Below, one piece after another: positions 7,403 to 15,474 of a stretch of 41,617 nt of DNA; the stretch's first letter is position 1; every line of letters starts with the position of its first letter. The notes under the pieces are model-generated. The model was not told the DNA's origin. It searched no databases and was given only the letters and a program-made list of their open reading frames with translations. The DNA comes from an uncultured Actinomycetes bacterium (GTDB lineage Bacteria > Actinomycetota > CADDZG01 > WHSQ01). The stretch lies in assembly GCA_937863385.1 (NCBI GenBank), contig CALMBW010000016.1, positions 1-41,617 on the forward strand, read 5' to 3'. Made by a program: the position numbers and the translations under genes.

Positions 7403-9027
7403 CGCTCTGGGGAAGCAGAGCAGTCAATGTTTTCCAGCAGCGAGGCCGGTATCGCCAGGTCCAGGATGCGGTCGTTGGCTCGGAACGAGCCGGTGAACTT
7501 AGCTTTGGAAGTCAGGTTGTCCTTCAACTGGTAGCCGGACAAGAATCGGGCGATCTCCTGGACCGTGACTCCCCTGTCGGACATCTCGTCCTCTAGAAGG
7601 AAGACCTCGGTCGGCCAGACGGCCCTAACGACTTCGCCGAACTCTTCGTTCAGGTCGTTCTTGATCTCGTTTGGGTCGATCGCGTAGCCCCCGATGGCCG
7701 ACGCATCGGGCTGCTGCCCGTGATCGGCGGTCAGGAACACGACGTAGCGCCCCCGGCCAACTTCCTCGTCGAGGAATCTCAGCAGGTCTCCGAGCACCTC
7801 GTCGGTCACCAGAAGACTCTCATTCACCTCTTCGGAATCCATGTTGAAGTAGTGGCCGGCTCGATCGATCTGCTTGAAGTTCGTAAAGAGCAGGTCGGTG
7901 ACGTCGTCATCGCCATATCCCTCAGCCCTCATCATGTTGGTGAGAGCGTCGCGGTGGAAGCGGATAAAGGCCGGGGTCTCCTCCCAGCGATCCGGCGCAG
8001 CCAAGATCTCGTTGTCGAGCCACGCGTCGTCGACCTTCCCATCTGCAGCATCGAGCTCGGCGATGTATTCCTCGAGGCCGGTGGTCGCGGCGACGGATGC
8101 CGGTAACGAATAGTGACGCGGGTTGGTCTTCCACTCGTTGGTTTCGGTGTCGAGCCAGATCCCATCGTCTTGGTCCCCACCGGGCTTCTCGGCCCCCTTG
8201 CCGATCATCCCCAGATGCCAGGGCTCGTACCCCAGCATCCCCACTTGAGCTTCATTGTTGTTCCGTTCGTCCCATAGCTCTGCGATTGTCGGTACTTCGA
8301 TGAAGCGCGAGGACTCCCCTTCCAGGAACGAGTCAACGACGACCCCTTGCTCGTCACGAACCGGCACACCGGTCACACCATGCCGGTCGGGAAACGCCCC
8401 CGTCCCCAGGGTCGTATGGACCGCGGGTGTCACGGACGGATTGGACCCCACGGTCGCGTTGGTGTACGTGACACCTTGATCCATCATCCGCAACAGGTTC
8501 TTCCAGTCGCCGGGCCATTGTTCCAGGGTGTTCCACCCACCCCCGTCCCACACGATGGAAAGGATCAAACTCGGTCGCTTCTTGCCGAGTGTGGCGGCAT
8601 CGATCGAAGCGACTTCTTCCAGTGCGTTCCCCGCGAAGCCCTCGACCGATCCATGCACGAGTGCCGCGATCGTTGGAGCGATGTCGGCAACCGTGACCGG
8701 GCGGTCAACCTCGCCCATCTTGGGAACGATCCCTGGTCCGTAAGCAACGATAGGGACCTGTTGCAGGTAGGGCCACGGGCCAGAATGGCTCCATCCCCCA
8801 CCACCGGTCGCCATATAGGCAGGTTGTTTGGGAAGGATCGCGATCTGTCCGGATCGCTCGGGGTAGTAGCCGCGCTGCGTCGACGTCAGCCATTCGGTTT
8901 CAAGGCCGCACGCCTGAGCTTCGAAGGAAGGGACATCCGGGTTCTGGGCCTTGAGGATCACGACCCCAGCCCCCGCCAGCAAAAGCGTCACGGCGCCGAG
9001 GGCCGCGATGCCTCTCCTGGGAAACAT
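7399..9027 (-). CDS. Membrane-anchored alkaline phosphatase superfamily enzyme, circularly permuted (paralogue 2)
   Basis: A 542-residue protein with an N-terminal signal or anchor helix (~6-25). All AP-superfamily metal ligands are recognisable but in an unusual order. The part normally at the C-terminus comes first: PERSGQIAILP (56-66), H81 in WSHSGPW, VPIVAYGPGI (91-100) and DIAPT (115-119). The part normally at the N-terminus follows: D161 in VWDGGGW, nucleophile T200 in SVTPAVH, and HGVTG (216-220). D388/H392 (DRAGH) and D435/H436 (TADHG) come last. PafA/NPP-type enzymes carry H81's counterpart at the end, so this looks like a circular permutation. It probably acts outside the membrane on phosphomono- or phosphodiesters. 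It lies 4 bp downstream of the MFS gene in the glycan operon. Paralogue of the protein at 10377-12131. Confidence 0.8.
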   Translation of the reverse strand: MFPRRGIAALGAVTLLLAGAGVVILKAQNPDVPSFEAQACGLETEWLTSTQRGYYPERSGQIAILPKQPAYMATGGGGWSHSGPWPYLQQVPIVAYGPGIVPKMGEVDRPVTVADIAPTIAALVHGSVEGFAGNALEEVASIDAATLGKKRPSLILSIVWDGGGWNTLEQWPGDWKNLLRMMDQGVTYTNATVGSNPSVTPAVHTTLGTGAFPDRHGVTGVPVRDEQGVVVDSFLEGESSRFIEVPTIAELWDERNNNEAQVGMLGYEPWHLGMIGKGAEKPGGDQDDGIWLDTETNEWKTNPRHYSLPASVAATTGLEEYIAELDAADGKVDDAWLDNEILAAPDRWEETPAFIRFHRDALTNMMRAEGYGDDDVTDLLFTNFKQIDRAGHYFNMDSEEVNESLLVTDEVLGDLLRFLDEEVGRGRYVVFLTADHGQQPDASAIGGYAIDPNEIKNDLNEEFGEVVRAVWPTEVFLLEDEMSDRGVTVQEIARFLSGYQLKDNLTSKAKFTGSFRANDRILDLAIPASLLENIDCSASPER

Positions 9028-9031
9028 CCGT

Positions 9032-10348
9032 CTAAGAGGCAGGGGTGGAGGACGACGCTGCGGATCTCGGATGAGACATCAGACCCGCAGAACGAAACCA
9101 CATTGCCAGGCCCCCGATGCCCACCAGGAAGATCGCTCCCATGATCGTCAGCAAGATGCCTTGGTTGCCGCCCGACGCACCCTCTTCCCAGAACAACTTC
9201 AAGCTTCCCGCAGCGGCCAACCAGGCCATGTTGTAGGCGATGTCATAGAGCGAGAAGGCGCGTCCTCGGAAGTCATCTCCGAGCGCTTCTTGGACCATGG
9301 TGTCCAGCGAGATCTTGCCCAGGAAGAATCCGAGACCCAGGCAGAAAGTGAGCAGCGCCAACGACGCCTTCGACTCGAATGGCCCCAATACCGTCGTCGC
9401 GGTTCCCGCGAGTATCGCAGCCGAGATCACCAGAAGTGCGGTGGTGTGCACCCGCTCGGTGAGGCGCGCTGCCGAAACGAATCCGAGCACCGCGCCGGCA
9501 GCTCCAGCCCCGCCGGTGATCAGAAGGATCTGGAGATCATCATCGGCTAGCAGTTCCCTGGCGCTGAACCCGATACAAACGATCGCGAAACTCCACAGTA
9601 GCCGCAGCCAGAAATAGGTGCTGATCGATGCAGCGGCCTGGGGGATGCTGCCTACTTCTCTCAGCCCAGCCCAGATATTCGACGCAACGCGTCGCAACTC
9701 GCTCGTGAAGGTAGCCGCAGGGCGTACCTCTCCGACCTTTCGGAGCATCAGCGCGACGGCAGCAGCCCCTGCATAAACGAGGGCACCAACGAGCACGACT
9801 GGATCGGTATCGATGACACTCGTGGCAACGATCGCCGCCCCCGCACCACCGAGTTGGAACATGGCCCCACCGAGTTGTGACACGGCGTTGCCCTCCACCA
9901 ACGAGCCTCCGTCGAGGGCCGCAGGGAGGGCGGCAGCTTTCGTGGCGAGCACCACCCTCGTCATCGACAGTGTTAGCAGAAAGGCCGCGAACAAGGGCAG
10001 GTCGCCGACGTCTGAGCTGCCCAACAACGCGATCAGCGCAACGGGGGCAGCGCGCACTGCGTTCGACCAGAACAGCAACTTGCGGCGATCCCATCGGTCG
10101 ATGACGACACCGAAGAACGGGGACAGGATCGTGTAAGGGACGAGCACGTACAGCACGATGCGCAGGAGCTCTTCTGGGTCTCTCGCATTCTCGAGGTCGA
10201 ATCCCTCTTGGCCACCGAAGGCGACCACTTTGGCGAGAGCAGCTTGGACGATGCCGTCACCGGCCTGCGCCAGGAACTGGACCCCCATCAGGAGACCGAA
10301 GTCCCGTTTCTTGCTGATGAGGGCGAGGCCTCGTTTGAGCATCTGCAT
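9032..10348 (-). CDS. MFS transporter
   Basis: A 438-residue protein with about 12 predicted membrane segments. The cytoplasmic loop after the second helix carries DRWDRRKLLFW, equivalent to the MFS motif A. The overall pattern resembles the MFS_3/EntS-like group of putative exporters. It begins with MQMLKRGLALISKKRDFG, where a second ATG 6 nt later is an alternative start. It lies between the two permuted phosphatase genes, 28 bp after one and 4 bp before the other. This suggests it handles the substrate or product of those enzymes, or a precursor of the same glycan. Substrate unknown. Confidence 0.8.
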   Translation of the reverse strand: MQMLKRGLALISKKRDFGLLMGVQFLAQAGDGIVQAALAKVVAFGGQEGFDLENARDPEELLRIVLYVLVPYTILSPFFGVVIDRWDRRKLLFWSNAVRAAPVALIALLGSSDVGDLPLFAAFLLTLSMTRVVLATKAAALPAALDGGSLVEGNAVSQLGGAMFQLGGAGAAIVATSVIDTDPVVLVGALVYAGAAAVALMLRKVGEVRPAATFTSELRRVASNIWAGLREVGSIPQAAASISTYFWLRLLWSFAIVCIGFSARELLADDDLQILLITGGAGAAGAVLGFVSAARLTERVHTTALLVISAAILAGTATTVLGPFESKASLALLTFCLGLGFFLGKISLDTMVQEALGDDFRGRAFSLYDIAYNMAWLAAAGSLKLFWEEGASGGNQGILLTIMGAIFLVGIGGLAMWFRSAGLMSHPRSAASSSTPAS

Positions 10349-10376
10349 CGGGCGGGACTCTATCCCCTCAGGCCGG

Positions 10377-12131
10377 CTAGACGCGGCCTTCCTTGGTGAG
10401 ATCGCCTTCTTCGTAGTCCCCGGACCCCATGTCGTCGATCTGCGATCCCGTTAGTGACTGGATGAAGTCCGTGGTGAAGGCACCCGCGAAGAGGCTTTCA
10501 TCGAGCCTTCCTTCAGGCACGAGATCTTCGCCCGCGGCCCCATCCGGGATGTTGTCGCCGATCGTGTAGGTGCCGATGTACCGGGCCAGGTCATCCGCGG
10601 TATAGCCACTGTCTTCAAGGGCCTCAACGTCAAGGTAGATATCCACCGGCGTGACCTTCTCGATCACGTTGCCGAAACGCTGTTCGATATCGCGCTCCAA
10701 CTCTTTGTTATTGATGCGCCATCCGCCGTAAGTGTCAGGGAAGGGTTGCTGACCGTGATCGGCGCTAAGCATGAAGAGGTAGTTGTCACGCCCGACGACC
10801 TCGTCGAGAACATCGATGAAGCGACCGATCTGAGCGTCGGTCTCTTTGATGACATCGCCTTGCTCGGGGCGCGTCATGTTCCAAGCATGGCCCGCGTAGT
10901 CCGGCATCTTCATCTCGACCCACATGATGTCGGTGATGTCGTCGGCACCGAATCCTTCTTCCGCCAAGGTCTCGACCACCGCGTCTCCCGTGAAGCGTGC
11001 GAAAGCAGGGGTGCCAGGACGGATCAGGTCTTCTTGTAACTCTTCGAGGGTATGCCCGAACCATGTGTCGTCCACCAAGCCGTCCCGCTCATCGAGCTCG
11101 CTTTCGTAGCGCTCGAGAAGTCCTAGGTCCGTCGACTGAAGGAACGAGGGCAACTCGTAGTAGTCCTCGTTGATCCACCACGCGTTCTCCTCGGCTTCCC
11201 AAAGGGCAGCAAGGTCACGGTCTCCGCCGTCGCGCTGGGCACCATGACCGATCATCCCCAGATGCCATCCCTCGTAAGACACGGTCCCAACGATCGCCTT
11301 GTTGTCGGTGGATTCGTCCCACAGCTCGGACACCGTTGGGACCTGCAGATAGCGAGGGTCGGCATCCTGCAACCAGGTATCCGTGTTCTTGCCATCGTCG
11401 CCGCGCATCTGGTTGCCCGGGATCCCGTGTTCGTCGGGGTAGACACCGGTACCCATGGTGGCATGCAAAGCTCCGGTTATCGACGGAGCACTTCCGATGG
11501 TGGCATTGGTGTAGGTGATCCCCGTCTCCATCAGGCGACGGATGTTCGGCCACGTTTGAGAGTGGTACTCCAGCGCGTTCCAGCCACCTCCGTCGATGAT
11601 CACCGTGAAGATCACCTTGGGAGGCTTCGTCCGTGGCGCACCGATCAGCGGTTCGCCTTCGTAGGGTGACAGATCCATCCCCAGAACCTCGGCGATCGTG
11701 GGAGCGAGGTCGGCGATGTCGACCTGCCTCTTGTCCACCTGACCTCTCGCTCCTACATAGCCCGGCCCCCACAACACGATCGGGACCTTGGTGAGGTAGT
11801 TCCAGGGATTCGGGTGGGACGTCGAGGTTGTCGGCTTCTCGGTGCCGAGGGTCGTCAGATCCCACTCTCCGATGAGGAAGTTATGGGGCTTGGGAACGAG
11901 GTAGATCTCTCCCGATCGGCCGGGAACGTTACCCCTCTGGATGTGCTCCATGATCGGTCCACCGACAGATCGTGCCATCGCGCTCTGTGATGGAGCGTCG
12001 TCCGGCACGCCGGTCTCAGGCTTCAAGACGAAAAGTGCAACGGCAGCGGTAACGAACGCCACCACCAGGATCAGGGCAACACGCTTAGACAACCGAGCCT
12101 CCGAGCTCCTAGATTCCACTTGGCTCGGCAC
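10377..12131 (-). CDS. Membrane-anchored alkaline phosphatase superfamily enzyme, circularly permuted (paralogue 1)
   Basis: A 584-residue protein with a short basic cytoplasmic tail and one N-terminal membrane anchor (~17-36). The order of motifs is the same unusual one as in the paralogue at 7399-9027. First come GRSGEIYLVP (71-80), H106 in TSHPNPW, VPIVLWGPG (116-124) and DLAPT (141-145). Then come D180 in IIDGGGW, nucleophile T219 in SITGALH and DEHGIPG. D411/H415 (DYAGH) and D458/H459 (SADHG) follow. In normal PafA/NPP-like enzymes the RSGD...HG...VP..GPG...DIAPT block is C-terminal. An acidic tail of ~40 residues ends the protein. First gene of the minus-strand glycan unit. Start is GTG 12131; no clear Shine-Dalgarno sequence or -10 was found there, so the start is uncertain. 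Confidence 0.8.
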   Translation of the reverse strand: MPSQVESRSSEARLSKRVALILVVAFVTAAVALFVLKPETGVPDDAPSQSAMARSVGGPIMEHIQRGNVPGRSGEIYLVPKPHNFLIGEWDLTTLGTEKPTTSTSHPNPWNYLTKVPIVLWGPGYVGARGQVDKRQVDIADLAPTIAEVLGMDLSPYEGEPLIGAPRTKPPKVIFTVIIDGGGWNALEYHSQTWPNIRRLMETGITYTNATIGSAPSITGALHATMGTGVYPDEHGIPGNQMRGDDGKNTDTWLQDADPRYLQVPTVSELWDESTDNKAIVGTVSYEGWHLGMIGHGAQRDGGDRDLAALWEAEENAWWINEDYYELPSFLQSTDLGLLERYESELDERDGLVDDTWFGHTLEELQEDLIRPGTPAFARFTGDAVVETLAEEGFGADDITDIMWVEMKMPDYAGHAWNMTRPEQGDVIKETDAQIGRFIDVLDEVVGRDNYLFMLSADHGQQPFPDTYGGWRINNKELERDIEQRFGNVIEKVTPVDIYLDVEALEDSGYTADDLARYIGTYTIGDNIPDGAAGEDLVPEGRLDESLFAGAFTTDFIQSLTGSQIDDMGSGDYEEGDLTKEGRV

Positions 12132-12203
12132 ACGGTAACGTGAGCATGTAGCTTCCTACGACACCGGCTCGATGCCGAAACCCCATGTCGCGAAGTACTG
12201 GGC

Positions 12204-13196
12204 CTACGGTTTCTGGATCTCCTCCGGCAGGAACGCCCCCATCATGATGCCCATCACCCCATCGCGGTCGCGCGACGTGTCGTAGAAAGCTCGAAGCCTC
12301 ACGGTGTCACCCGCGGTAACAGACTTGCCTGGGTAGCCCCACCACGCCGACATCGTGCTTAGGTCCCAGTCCGGGCGCCGGCCATCGGCGTAGCCGGCAC
12401 GCGACACGTACATCTTCTGACCCGTCGTGGCGTTGTCGACACGCAACTTCAGTCCTCCGTCGTGCAGGTGTCCGCCGAAAGCGAGGAATTGCCCACTCAT
12501 CGGCATCTCGTAATCCCACACCTCTTCGTGCACCCCCTCGACACCGTCACCTTTCTCGAGGTTGTACTCCGAGTTACTGCAGTTGCGCACATCCAGCCAC
12601 ACCGGGATGATCTCGGTCAGCTCGGCCTCGTCTGCAGGCGTGAATCCGATGTCGAAGCGTACAAAGACGTCGGTCTCGTAACCCTCGATCATCGACATGA
12701 TGTGGTGAACCATCCTCCAGTGAGGAGTGTCGGGATCGACCCCACCCGGCACACGGTCGCTTGGAGGCGGCTGATTGTCCCAGTAGTACCCGTAACCCTC
12801 CGGTACTGAGATCTTGGTGCGCTCCTTACCCGAGGCAAAGAACCGGTCTCCTAGCTGTCGGAAGAGGCCGGACCCCTGGCAAGTGAGATCGTCCTTGTTC
12901 GGATTCGCCCAGAACACATGGTGGAGATGCGCCGCGTGGTGATCGACCAGAGAGCCGTATCTATCAACCAAAGTCGCCTTGTACGAAGTCAGATACCCGG
13001 CCTCGGGGATCGTTGGAACGATCTCGATCCGGTTCTCCGAATCCGTCGCGACACGGATCGGGCCGTAGAAGCAGCGATAGCCCCACGACTTCTCGATGCA
13101 GCCTTGTGTCAAGGCCTTGGTCCCCGAAGAAGCGGGCACCGCGACCAGGGTCGAAACAAGGAGAACGAGAGCGGCCACCAGACGAGGGATGCGCAT
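12204..13196 (-). CDS. Secreted SURNod19-like / copper type II monooxygenase-fold-like protein
   Basis: A 330-residue protein with a signal peptide (hydrophobic ~6-20, likely cleavage near PASSG). Histidine clusters appear at H86-H87, H90, H92-H93 (DHHAAHLHHVFW), H164-H165 (VHHIM) and H243/H245 (GGHLHDGG). Methionines occur in GVMGIMMGAF near the C-terminus. This order (HH, H, then HxH and Met) resembles the two copper sites of peptidylglycine hydroxylating monooxygenase. The LHHVFWANP, ERT and PEGYGY segments resemble the SURNod19 family. It is probably extracellular and metal-binding; enzymatic activity is inference. The start ATG 13196 lies 6 nt after TAGCTT. It is divergent from the GT2 gene. 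Confidence 0.6.
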   Translation of the reverse strand: MRIPRLVAALVLLVSTLVAVPASSGTKALTQGCIEKSWGYRCFYGPIRVATDSENRIEIVPTIPEAGYLTSYKATLVDRYGSLVDHHAAHLHHVFWANPNKDDLTCQGSGLFRQLGDRFFASGKERTKISVPEGYGYYWDNQPPPSDRVPGGVDPDTPHWRMVHHIMSMIEGYETDVFVRFDIGFTPADEAELTEIIPVWLDVRNCSNSEYNLEKGDGVEGVHEEVWDYEMPMSGQFLAFGGHLHDGGLKLRVDNATTGQKMYVSRAGYADGRRPDWDLSTMSAWWGYPGKSVTAGDTVRLRAFYDTSRDRDGVMGIMMGAFLPEEIQKP

Positions 13197-13202
13197 CGGT
13201 CC

Positions 13203-13208
13203 AAGCTA
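13203..13208 (-). promoter_or_regulatory. -10 box TAGCTT, leaderless promoter of the SURNod19-like gene
   Basis: TAGCTT ends 6 nt before the ATG at 13196, with no Shine-Dalgarno sequence. It lies in the 146-bp divergent region shared with the glycosyltransferase gene. Confidence 0.45.
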
Positions 13209-13342
13209 CTGTCACTGCCGAAGCTAGTCACTACATCGTTTTCCCCACGAGGTGGGACATCTTGGACATCGCCGGGTTGGATCGCTGGCCCTCGGGTCCA
13301 GAAGGCAGCGTGCTAGCCTCGCTCGCGGGTGATGCCGGACTA

Positions 13343-14380
13343 ATGGGACTCAGGATCTTTGGGGCTGTTGTGGCGATAGCGATCGCCGCATTCGCCCTTT
13401 TCCGCTATCGCCGAAAGCAGCTTCGACGGGGCGAGATGCTCTTGGTCATCGTCGTGGTTACCGGGCTTGGGGTCGCGGCGGCCGCTCCCGACCTCCTCAA
13501 CCCGATCTTGAATGCCTTGGGGTTCAGGGCCGGCCAGGAAAGACGGATCATCGGATTGCTCGTCATCTCGAACCTGCTGACACTCGCTCTACTGGTCCGC
13601 GGATTCTCCATCGACGACACCCTGTCCGAAGAGATCGGCAACCTGGTCGATCACATGGCCTTGCAACGCCTGCACGACGAGGGCTTGGACCTTGGCCCGA
13701 ACGCGTGTGCCGTCGTCATCCCCGCCTACAACGAAGCGGACAACCTGCCCGTCCTGCTCGCTGCGATGCCCGAGTCGATCAACGGGATGAGGGTGCATCC
13801 GATCGTGATAGCCGACGGGTGCACCGATGCCACCGAGGCCGTGGCGCGCGCCGCCGGAGCCACGGTGATCAGGCGGGATCTGCGCCGGGGAAGCGGGGCT
13901 GCCGTCCGGCTCGGTTACCAAGCCGCCTTGGATTCAGGTGCGAAGGTGATCGTCACGATCGACGCGGACAATCAGCATGACCCGGCCGAGATGCAGCGGC
14001 TCGTCGAGCCACTCGTTTCGGGAGAGGCCGAGATGGTTCAGGGCTCGCGCGTCCTGGGTTCTTTCGAGATCGAATCCGAAGCGAGGTCATGGGGCGTGAA
14101 AGTGTTCGCCCGGCTACTCACTTTCCTGGCTCGAACCAAGATCACCGATCCATCCACCGGTTATCGAGCGATGACTTCGGAAGCCCTGCGTTCTCTGGAT
14201 CTCAAACAGGATCAGTTCTACGTCTCGGAAGTGATCCTCGATGCTGCTCGCAAAGGGATCACTGTCGTCGAGGTTCCCATCACCCTTCGCAGAAGGGCAC
14301 ACGGAACCACCAAGAAACCAACGACGTTGCGCTACGCCTGGGGATTCAGCAAGGCCATGATCCGAACCTGGATGCGCTAA
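13343..14380 (+). CDS. Family 2 glycosyltransferase with N-terminal DUF2304 membrane domain
   Basis: A 345-residue protein when started at ATG 13343. The open frame extends upstream to 13013, but that part overlaps the divergent gene and lacks coding character. Residues 3-110 match DUF2304: a first helix, a basic turn RYRRKQLRRGE, a second helix, APDLLNPILNALGF, and a third helix. Residues 122-340 form a GT2 (dolichyl-phosphate mannose synthase-like) domain with PAYNEADN (127-134), DGCTDAT and the metal-binding DADNQ (207-211). DUF2304 is usually a separate small protein next to such a GT2 gene, so this is a natural fusion. It probably makes a polyprenyl-phosphate sugar or adds a sugar to a lipid carrier. 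It is convergent with the NYN gene, 8 bp away. Confidence 0.75.
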   Translation: MGLRIFGAVVAIAIAAFALFRYRRKQLRRGEMLLVIVVVTGLGVAAAAPDLLNPILNALGFRAGQERRIIGLLVISNLLTLALLVRGFSIDDTLSEEIGNLVDHMALQRLHDEGLDLGPNACAVVIPAYNEADNLPVLLAAMPESINGMRVHPIVIADGCTDATEAVARAAGATVIRRDLRRGSGAAVRLGYQAALDSGAKVIVTIDADNQHDPAEMQRLVEPLVSGEAEMVQGSRVLGSFEIESEARSWGVKVFARLLTFLARTKITDPSTGYRAMTSEALRSLDLKQDQFYVSEVILDAARKGITVVEVPITLRRRAHGTTKKPTTLRYAWGFSKAMIRTWMR

Positions 14381-14388
14381 GGACTCCG

Positions 14389-15429
14389 TCAGATCGCGCC
14401 GGTGCTGAGGTAGTAATCCTCGCCTTTGTCATCCCACTCGAGGTCCACGACCCCCTTCGCCGCCGCAGCCTTCACGAATTGAAGGAAGCCGCCGTAGCCA
14501 TAGTCCTTCTCGCTGAAGCCGGGGCTGCGCCTGCGCATCATGTCTTTCAGGCCCGCCAAAGGTGGTGGTCCGGTGCGCTGCTCCAGCTCGGACACGACAT
14601 CCTTCAAGAGGTCGAACGCAGAGCCCTCTCCCCCACCTTCGCTCGGAAAGTCCATGACCGGATCACCTTGGGCGGTCCCTGGATGCAGCTCGATGATGCC
14701 CATCGTTTCGAGGTAGCGCGTCAGTTCGCCCCAGGTCCTAAAGCCGAAGTCGCTTTCGGAGAACGTGGAGTCCTTGCGAAGGATGGCTCGCTTCACCATC
14801 GAAGACAGCACAGGTCCATCCATCGAGCGCTGCAGTCCCGCCAGTGTCTTGGTGGTTAGCCGGGCGAGCTCAGAGAGGTCCGAGGTCGACTCGTCCGCTT
14901 CGCCGTTGCTCTCGGGTGTGCGTCTACGCCTGCGGCGGGGAGCGGACTGTGCCGATCCTGGGCCGAGCAATCGTTCGTAGAAGAGGAACTCATCGCAGGC
15001 GCCGGGCAGCAACTCGGAGGTTGATCCTTCAACCCCCACGCCGATCACCTTGCGGTTCAACTCGCGCAGTTTGAGGACGAGTGGGGTGAAGTCACTGTCT
15101 CCTGAAGCGATCACGAACGTCGACACGAATTCCCGTTCGAACGCGATCTCTAACGCATCGACGGCGAGTTTGATGTCTGCGGCATTCTTGCGAACCACCC
15201 CGGCCCTCTGAGGCACCTCGATCATCTCGATACGCTGCCCGACCAGATCTTGGCGATACTCCGAGAACAGGTTCCAGTCCGCGTAGGCGCGCCTGATGAC
15301 GATCCGGCCCCTTTCGCTCAAAGCGTCGGTGATCACGGCGAGCTCGAGCTTGCTGCCTCGATCTCGGGCTCCCAAGGCGAGGTTCTCGAAATCGAGGAAG
15401 AGTGCGATGCGTTCTTCGGAATCAGCCAT
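14389..15429 (-). CDS. NYN-domain putative ribonuclease with two LOTUS/OST-HTH domains
   Basis: A 346-residue cytoplasmic protein. Residues 7-155 form a NYN (PIN-like) nuclease domain with the acidic residues D13 (FLDFEN), D85 (NAADIK), D111 and D113 (SGDSDF). A basic linker RRRRRR (165-170) follows. Two winged-helix OST-HTH/LOTUS-type segments come next: ~185-252 (ending in FGFRTWGELTRYLE and a short beta hairpin) and ~270-342 (with the parallel YGYGGFLQFVK). LabA/DUF88-type proteins with these domains are thought to cleave or bind RNA; the target here is unknown. The start lies 6 nt after a TACTCT box. It follows the RNase D gene on the same strand at 45 bp. Confidence 0.8.
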   Translation of the reverse strand: MADSEERIALFLDFENLALGARDRGSKLELAVITDALSERGRIVIRRAYADWNLFSEYRQDLVGQRIEMIEVPQRAGVVRKNAADIKLAVDALEIAFEREFVSTFVIASGDSDFTPLVLKLRELNRKVIGVGVEGSTSELLPGACDEFLFYERLLGPGSAQSAPRRRRRRTPESNGEADESTSDLSELARLTTKTLAGLQRSMDGPVLSSMVKRAILRKDSTFSESDFGFRTWGELTRYLETMGIIELHPGTAQGDPVMDFPSEGGGEGSAFDLLKDVVSELEQRTGPPPLAGLKDMMRRRSPGFSEKDYGYGGFLQFVKAAAAKGVVDLEWDDKGEDYYLSTGAI

Positions 15430-15435
15430 GTGCTC

Positions 15436-15441
15436 AGAGTA
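15436..15441 (-). promoter_or_regulatory. -10 box TACTCT, leaderless promoter of the NYN gene
   Basis: TACTCT ends 6 nt before the ATG at 15429. No Shine-Dalgarno sequence is visible between them. Confidence 0.45.
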
Positions 15442-15474
15442 GACCCCGTAGGGGATATGGCTCGCTTGAGCCCT

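Noticed and set aside
12131-12142. Short inverted repeat CACG-GTAA-CGTG at the start of the first phosphatase gene.
   Set aside because: Four-base arms are too short to separate from chance.
13013-13342. Upstream extension of the GT2 open frame.
   Set aside because: It overlaps the divergent secreted-protein gene. The encoded sequence is Arg/Pro/Ser-rich, and DUF2304 begins at ATG 13343.
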